NCBI GenBank assembly: GCA_018105865.1
Contig: CM030833.1
Coordinates: forward strand, 15,385,881 to 15,449,880
DNA from: Metaphire vulgaris
Taxonomy: Eukaryota; Annelida; Clitellata; Crassiclitellata; Megascolecidae
Direction: 5' to 3'
DNA length: 64,000 bases
Translations under genes and position numbers: made by a program
Shown here: one piece after another, positions 39,301 to 48,240 of the stretch
Layout of the letters: every line of letters begins with the position of its first letter
How positions within the stretch are numbered: the first letter of the stretch is position 1
The notes under the pieces: model-generated
What the model saw: only the letters and a program-made list of their open reading frames with translations
What the model was told of the DNA's origin: nothing
Database searches by the model: none

Positions 39301-42300
39301 ATGGTGACACTCCTGGAAAATTTTTCTATCGACGTCAATGAATCCACCTGTAGGCTACAGCCGACTCTTATTTTGTATCACCAGTTCTTGGGAAAGTTAT
39401 AGAATAGAACACTACGCATTAGGTGCACATGCTGCATGTGCCGAATAAGCCGTTATATTACCTTGCATAAATGGAACTCAATCCTAAACGTGGTATATGC
39501 TTATAATTATAATTCGAATTGAAATATTATGAATTATTATTAAGATTGTTTATTTGAAGGTACTAAAGAGTTTCCCGGATTGCCTTCAAGCAGACATTTG
39601 TCTGCATCTGAATCACAATCTTCTTAACAGCTGTTCGGTCTTCAAACAAGCAAGCCCGGGTATTTAGTAATCAAATTTATAATTAAGTTTTCAAATGAAC
39701 GGATCAAGATTAGGCTTTGGAGTTCTTAGTAGTCATTTCAAAGAGCTTATGGATTGAACACCTATAATGTTGGTGGAGCTAGAAAAATTATGCGAATTCT
39801 TGCCATCCTTTCGATCAGAAACCTTTTAGTCTTCTCCGTACTATCTAGGTGGATCTTTGGATTATGGGTTATGCGTGAAGGATGCTTTGAATCAGAAGGC
39901 TTACGAGGTGGTACAATGTGGCCAAGAGGATAGGGGTAGTAGAAGTAAGTAGAAGGATCTTGGTGGAGTGTGCCACAGTGTGGTGGTGGTGGTTGAATAC
40001 GTATCCATGCACTTGGGGAGTTGTGCTTTCAAATCTCGCCACAATTGCTGTGTGACGATTCTGGCCGCTTTTGTTCGCCACTGCAATTGTCAAGCCAACC
40101 GCAGAAATCTCCAAGATTCTCTCAAATCTACTCATAGTGGCAGTATTAACCCATCGAAGGGCATAAAACTCACCAGCATAATATATGCACAGATAGTGTG
40201 CACTGCAGATTTATTTCTCCGATTTGCTAACTTCAGTCTGCATCACACACAAGTTAACACAGCTCTGCTTGCACGGTTGCATATCATTTCGCGCTTTTTG
40301 CTCGAGATGTGATGCAAGCGAGGATCGGTTGGTTGGCTACGGGTGTGTCGAAATGGATCGACATAAGTAGTGACGTTGTACTGTTAACGTGACGTCATTT
40401 ATGGATGGCCCCTGTGCTGTTAACGTATAGGGTGCCTGAGGGCCTTATCGATGCGATTCAAGTCGATTCACGCGCCCCCTGGTGACACACTCATCCACCC
40501 GGGTGACGTCCTGGATTCGATTTACTTCATCGCTCGAGGCTCAATAGAAATAGTCGACGACGACATTGTCATGGCGATTCTAGGTGAGAGCAGTAAGCAA
40601 GACATTTTCTATTGGTGCTATAGGCAAGTAAGGAAGAGCGAAGGCTCCTCTGAAAGTGGATAATATCGGCGGCACTACACACATTTCCCATCGCAATGCT
40701 GTTTCTATCCGTTTCATTCATGATTCATGATTTCATGATACTACATACGCATATTAGCAGCACACTGGAGTGACTAGGGTCGAATTTAAAACGAATTCGA
40801 ATCCTTATGCATAGTTAATGACGAAGTTAATGCTAGAAAAGACTTTCTCGTGTGGTGCAGTATTGAGTGGCGTAGCCAGCTTATGCAAAGTGGGATTGTT
40901 AACTGGAGGCACTACGCAACTGAACACCAGCGGGGACCGCGGCCGACCCCCACCCCACTATCCCTTCTTCAACCAAAAGTCAACGGATTTACTTAAATTG
41001 TGTTGCTCATATTTTTTTGAAATGGAGTTGTTTGAACAATCTCAAACAACCCTGTGGCTATACGCCACTGGGCCAGTGATCCATTGGAGTTGGTTCGAGT
41101 GCATGTTTCAATGCTTCTGTCGTTGAAGGCAAAGACGACATCTTTGGCGAAGACATGAAAATGTCGTTCTTCGACCCCAACCGGTCCGCCAGCAAATCCA
41201 ACTACACCGTACGGGCGATGTCTTATTCCGACATGCATCGCATTCGGATAGATGATCTTCACCCCATCATGGATTCATACCCGGACTTTGCCTCCGACTT
41301 TTTGCAGAAGTTTGGCGTGACCTTTAACCTTAAAAGCAATTGGCCCGGCCAGATGGATTTCAATAAGTTGTTTCGTTTATTTAACCTTAATATATATATA
41401 TATAACTTAGCGTGATTTAAAGTGGCTTAGGAGGCATTACTGCCTGCGTGAAAGCCACTAGGGGCACTAACAGGGCTTGAACCCGCTCCGTCAGCCTGAC
41501 GCTCCAGCACGTAACCAACTCTGCCATCTAGGCGCCTATACACACACATTTTATACGATACCCTTAATGTGCAGCACCATACCTAGTAAAACTAAAATAA
41601 GCGAAAAATAGAGAAAACTGTCGTGCAAAACACATATAATGTTCTTAATTGTTCAGAAAATGTTCTGAATTTAATAAAGAAGGACTTAAAGCAAAGTTAT
41701 AAGAAGTCAAAGTTCAAAGCAAATGTTCGAAGTGTCCTTCGATGACGCCTTGTCCCAGATCGTTAATCCAGACAGCGATCAGTCACTCCTTCAGTTCACT
41801 GACGTTCTAAACTTTGGTTTGGCAGACCCGCTGCTGCATTTCTCCCCAAACTTTGTATAGTCCACGGGATTCAGATCAACTGGACTGTCTGAGGGCCCAC
41901 AGTTCTTCTGGTGGAATGAGTGCAGGCGTCTGTCTCCTGCTGTAATAGGCCGACTGTCTTGCGTGCCTTGTGAGCTGGGACACAGTCTATACAGCTGAAA
42001 GTCGAAAGAAGTCGCCTGAAATGTTCTGTATCATAGGCAGTAGTTGTTCTTGCATCAACAGTGCACATCTTGGTCATAGGCGCCATTGATCTTAACTTCA
42101 CGCAGCAGCGAATTTATCTTCATTCGGCCGAACTTTTGCTGGCGTTGACATCTATTTTCCTGTTTTGAATCTACAGTAGCCTACGTTGCGTTCTCTGATT
42201 CGTTTTCACGAATATAACGATATTAATTCAAAGGAATTATTTCCCACCTGTGAAGCCGCTTTCATCTCCTAAGGGAGTGTTGACATGGAAACCCGGCCAG

Positions 42301-45300
42301 ATGGGTTTTGATAAGTTGTTTCGTTTATTTAAAATGAAAAAGAGCTAACCATGAATTTCGTATGTTGACGCTGTCCTGTGGAATTTCTTCCCAGGGACTT
42401 TTGAGGGCGAATACAGAATTAATGGACTTCATCAAAGTGCGTCGTAAGAAATCGTATTTTCCGGAGGAATCGATGTACAAGGGTATGATTGCTTTACTCA
42501 CTTTACACGTGTCTGTCTTATGTGAAATTAACAAAGTTTTTCTCTGTATTGAGAAAGGCACTGCTCTACGCGTTGTCCTATATGTGAACTCGAGCACTCA
42601 GAACACGATGCAACGGAAATTGCTACAAGCGTTGACAATATTTGACTTTGGACCCCTTTTTAAGTGCTGAATTTAGGCACTTAAGGGTCTTATAGGAAAT
42701 ATTGCACGCCACGGGTAAGTCATTGGTCCAGTGTTTAATCTGGACTCCGGAGGGACTGACAAGGCCGGAGGGGGGAAGTTAGCTGGGGCTGCTGTTATTT
42801 ACTGTAGTATGTTAAAACTTCCAGGGGAAATTTTAAATTTCCGGGGGTGGGAAGGACAATTTCCCCTCAGAAACGGCCTACATTTAAACCCTGCATTGGT
42901 CCAACGTCTTCTATCGATAAAATAATATATACTAATGCTACGCGTGGTGTCAGTGTTACATCAAAACAAGAGATGCACGTTTTGTACAGAACAAAGTTGA
43001 TGGAAGCTTTACTAAAGCCATTAGATATAAAACGCATCTAAATATGAAAATTAATACCAAAAAGAACGAGGAAGGGAGACTATTAATACTAGGACTCTAC
43101 TGCCAGTTATATTTCCAACATGAATGACGTAGTACTCGGTCACTGTGTTTTTCAACATGTAAACTGTACGGGGGGCCGCGGCCCCCTAGTTGTTTTCCTG
43201 ACCCCCGCAGTAATTATGCTATGACGGTTCGCCTTTCATACAAAGGTCCCCCTAGAAGTTATTCCGAGTTTTTCCCTATTTGGCTTTGGCAGTCTTTTCA
43301 GAGAAACACCGGAAACTGTTGCTCATCGCCATCATACCTGTCTGACTCTGTCTGCACTTTTCATCCGATATTAGAAATTTTATTCTACTACCATTATGGC
43401 TGATTTGTGGGTAGCCGGGCAGAATAAACTAAAAACGGGGTGCCGAAATTAGTTTACATCCGGAATTTTAAAGTTTTTCATCGACCCCCTAGTAATTTTT
43501 CCTTAAAAACACTTTTTACTCGGTTGTTAACTTGTTAAGGCTATTCGTTCAGCAACTGTCATAAAACCAAGTGATATAGTGTCTTATCCCCTACAGACAC
43601 CGATTGAGTAGCCACATAAGTATAGAATTTAAGAAAAAACACTGTCTTGTCGACAAAAAATTCGTAATGAAAAGAGACTTCAAGATACAAATCGAATTGT
43701 GCATTCGCATTGCTTATTGGTTTAAGAAAAACGCAAAATATTCCAATTAATTTATCTACGATAAACATAATGAGCAAGAAATTAATGAAGTTCGGAAATT
43801 GAAAGCTGCATGATTGTGTGTAAGTATGTATATATGTATGTGTATTTGCAGACTCGTGTTTTCAGACCGTTCCTCAGATAAAGAAATCGCTGCGAGATTT
43901 TCTTTCGATCACCAAACAGCATCCTGATTCGGTGGACATCTCTGCCGACGACGACAAATCGTCGTCGATCGTCGAACTGTCTCCTGAATTTTCCAATCCA
44001 GTGGCCGCTCTTATCTCAACGCCGGCCCCTCCGGCCCGCGAACACTACAGCAGCAAGTTACAGCGATTACCACCCGCCGGTACGAATACGGACGAAGTGA
44101 TCATTCTGCTAAAACATTTTTGTCTTCCAGTGGCTATTCTAGCCACCTAGACATTGGGGTGGATTTAAAATTGAGGGGAGAACAGACATTGGGGAGGTCA
44201 TACTACTTGCTAAAATGTCAAAAAATAGAGAAAATGCAAACTTTTGGGGAGGGGAAATTCCCCCCCAAGAGATGGCCTAGAATAAGCACTGTTTGTCTTC
44301 TGTTAGCGGGTCAGCGTAGAGCAGCAGCGCTCGCGTGAAATAGTCAACCAATGCGGGCATAACAGTGAAATAATATCGCTGCGTAGACCGTATGCAGCAG
44401 AAAAGTAGCGCAGATCTGATGAATTTTTATGAAAGTAAACTGAGATTACAACAAATTATTTTTCTACAGTTTTATTATTAAGCTGTGGTTATGAAGCGAT
44501 TCATTAGACAAACCAATATGTTATGGCAAGTTACTAGAACAGCAATAGCCTATGTTCGCGGCTTAAAGGCCCATACAGTTTGTCAGAAAAGGGGCCATGG
44601 AAATTTCAAATGGCCTGTACATCCGTATATTTAAGGGCAACTGAATGCGAGCGGGTGCTTCGTTACGCCTGTCTCAGTTGCAATCAGGCGAACAGCAGGG
44701 GCAAAGGTGAAGGCTGATCAGCGTAACTATTGAGTGCTGGTAGCTCCAGGCATATCTGGAAGCAATTTGCCCGAAGATGGTCAATCCGGTCATACGCCTT
44801 GTCATCGAATCGATAGTGATCAGACCACCAGAGAGGTGATGATATGAAGCGACTTGTTTCGATCGGTCGCACCTGAAATGACACCTTTGATGGCGAAAGG
44901 TTCGCCGGCAGGAAAGGGTGTCAAGGTCAGTAGCCATGATGGCAGCGAACAGTAGCAAGACTTAACTGCTATTAAAGGCCGCTCAAAAGCCGAATGAACG
45001 AGATCGCTATCAGAGACTCAGTCACTATTAATCTGATGGGTTGACAGTGGAACGTTGTCACAGGTGCATCAGATCCAAATTGCGTCTGGCGAAGCTTAGA
45101 CCCTTAGACTCAGTGCTTATTCTAGCCACCTTGACCTTGGGGGGAGTTTGAAATGTTTAGGGGACAAGATTTGTCTCTCCACGCTTGGGGGGATGTCCAT
45201 CCCCCAAGCCAACATATACACATTTTTGGAGAGGAATTTTAAAAATTTGGGGGGAATTCCCCCCCCCCCAAAAAAAACAGGCCTAGAATAAACACTGCTT

Positions 45301-48163
45301 AGACTGTGTCGGAGTATAGTAGACAGTGGATTGTCGGTCACTAAAAATTCGCCCGACAAATGCGTTGCTGGCGTTTAACAACACTGAAATAATTGGTAAG
45401 AGAACTTTTCCTATTTCTGACGCAACAATCTGAAACTCTCTTCCTCTGGTTGTCAGACCTACCGCTATATTGAGTATTTTCAGATCTAGGCTTTAAGCAC
45501 ATCTCTTGCAATCAGTGGCGTAGCCAGGATTTCCGGAAGGGGGATTGGTTTTTGGTTTTGACCGTGTCAAACTTTGGAAAAATCTTGGCTCCTATATTTT
45601 TTTCCTGACAAGCAAAAAAGCTATTCTCTTTTTTTTCTGACAAACAAAAAAGTTTCTCACCTCTTAAACCGTTGCATTCTATAGCCAGAGGGATTCTGAC
45701 CCCCAAAGTCGCGTCGAAAAATTAAAAATTCATAGGAACTCATTAAAAATATTTTTTCGGCAGCCAAGAGGGCTTAACCCCAAAACTCCCCTTTGGCTAC
45801 GCCACTACTTGCAATTGGCATTTCCTTCATCATGGTCTGTATCGCTGTTTCCCACTGACTGATCTCGGGAATGACCTTGTTCTTTACAGATGGACTTCGA
45901 GTACCTTCGATTGATATATACCACTGAGTAGGAGCGTAGCGACGGGGGAGGGGATATATTGGTATATACCCGCCAAAATCAGTATATATATAATACAGTA
46001 TATATATAGCATACATATTCATATATGACGTATATAATATATATATATATATAATATATAAAAACAATATATACGTCCAAATTTATACGCCTCAAAATTA
46101 AATTCCTGGCTACGCCCCTATCACTTAGTATTAGAACTAACGCTATAAAGGTATACAATCATTAGTTTCATTATTATCTTACTTACTTAACATTATTATG
46201 TCTTAATTCGCTTAATTCGTGATTCCAGTTTCGATCATATATCGTTGTCGCGCAGTTTGTCCAGTTTCGGACGAAGCTCGTTCGATGGCAGTCATGGCGG
46301 TCAGCGCTTCGGTGCGTAGGCATTCGCTGGTTCGATCGACGAGGAAATCCGAGCACCCTGGGCCCGTGGTGCTGTCGTCCAAGTCTCCGGTCTGGACGAC
46401 GTTCGACGAAGACGACGGCGACGGCGACGATGCAGCGAAGCCGTCGAGGCACAGCGGCGGCGGTCTCTCGCCGATCGCGTCCGGCTCCAGCTCGCTTACG
46501 TACCCGCCGAAGTCGAGCCCAAGCAGCGGTCTTCCGTCCGGCCAATCGCCTTTCGAATCAGAAGGAGTAGCCATCAAATACCTGTCAACTATCGACGATC
46601 GACTGAAAACAATCACTCAGTTAGTAGTAAATATTTCGTCTACAATCTCTATACATGGGCGCCCCCCCCCTGCACATTGTGGGGCAAGAGGGGCACCTGC
46701 CCCCTGGAAAATGCAAATACCAATATTTCACACTGAAATTTGAAAACCTTGTTAAAATATTGACCGTGTCAGTTGTGTTAAAATGTGTTTTGCCCCTCTT
46801 GGAAAAATTTCTGTGGGCGCCCACGAATCTCTGCACTGTCTGATATGTAGCCAGCCCAGTGGTGCTCATAGAAACTTTTCCGGCGGGGGGGGGGGCTGAG
46901 GGGCAAAACGCAATGGTCACGGCTAATATAGTTTTCAAGATATTCAATTCCACATGCAGTTCTTAGCCGAAGTCAGGTTTTTTCAATTTCACTTTTTGTG
47001 TATCAGTAGTGTTTTAGATTAACAAATATCGGATAAAAGCCAGAATATAGTTAGTTATAAAATAGGTCTGCATTTTCCAGGTGGTGCAAGTGCTCCCTCC
47101 TGCCCTAATGTGTGGGCGCCCATGGATGTAGCCGTTTGCCTATGTCCATGGTGGCTGGCTTTTTAATCGTCTCTTCTGTCGTATCTAAGGAAGCAAACAT
47201 CATTGAATATTATCTTTGCTTCCGCTTGTCTGACGCCATGTGACTAGAACAGGATTGGAAAAATATTTTCTTAAAGCTAAGGGGTTGTCCATTAATTATG
47301 TCAACAATTTTGGGCAATTTTTGACCCCTCCTCCCTTGTCAACAACTGTCAACTTTCACTTACCCCCCCCCCATAATTACGTCAACAACTCTTGACCTCC
47401 CCCAAGATCAATGACAGGTCCCAATAACAAGGTTATTATTTTTGTGGTAATGACCATTTTTTCCCTTTTTTCCTCATCGAGTGTCAAAATGTGGTGGTGA
47501 TGACCTTTTTTCTAATGCTTTTTTCCATTGTAATAAGTAGTATTCTATGAAATTTCCTGTTTTTGATTATTTGAAAAAAGTGAAATTGTTGACGTCAACT
47601 TCTCTTGACCCCCTCCCCTGTCAACAACTGTCAAACTTTTCCAAACCCCCTCCCCCTAAATTGTTGACGTAATTAATGGACAGCCCCTAAAGGGCCGCAT
47701 GAGACCTAGTACTACATTCTGCGGGCAGCGCATACAAAAGGCCAAAATGTTCATAATTGAGTTGCTTACATAAATTTTATTAACGAAGCTAAAAGTCTAC
47801 TAAATATCTGTTGCTCAAACTATCAGATATTTAATAACTGTTTCTAATATTTTAAAATAAAATTCCATTTTTCCATAAAAATTCAAATTATCTCGCTTTC
47901 TGCCGCTCGTATGCATATTTCAAAGTGATTTCGCAGGCCGCGTGAAATCCGGTGGCGGGTCGTATGCGGTCCGCGGGCCGCAGTTTGCCCACCCTTAAAA
48001 TAGACCAAACGAAAGTCATGCAGCAGCTTGCTATGATACGTGTTTATGCTTATTATTGTGTCTGTTGGACGTCATAAAAGACGGAAAAGAAAATGCAAGT
48101 TACTGAAATGCGATGTTGTAGATAAATTCTGATCGTTTGGCATGATAAATAGCGAACGAAGAA

Positions 48164-48240
<77 letters not shown>

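Larger units (their letters stand above)
45418..46165 (+). mobile_element. LINE family B remnant split by two MITEs
   Basis: The frame [12 protein letters not shown] with FRSRL is cut at CTTGCAAT by a MITE (45513-45807) and resumes with [19 protein letters not shown] codons. It is cut again by a second MITE (about 45930-46121) before the GCTATAAAGG tail. It compares along its length with the copy at 59640-59860. It lies in an ERG intron. Confidence 0.65.

Noticed and set aside
41461..41536. A functional tRNA gene
   Set aside because: A- and B-box are present, but the acceptor stem pairs poorly and the sequence continues into a SINE body and LINE-type tail.
42274..42304. Mini-exon that could bridge the ERG exons at 41129 and 42395
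   Set aside because: It has AG and GT borders and the right length for the phase, but an in-frame TGA occurs when joined.
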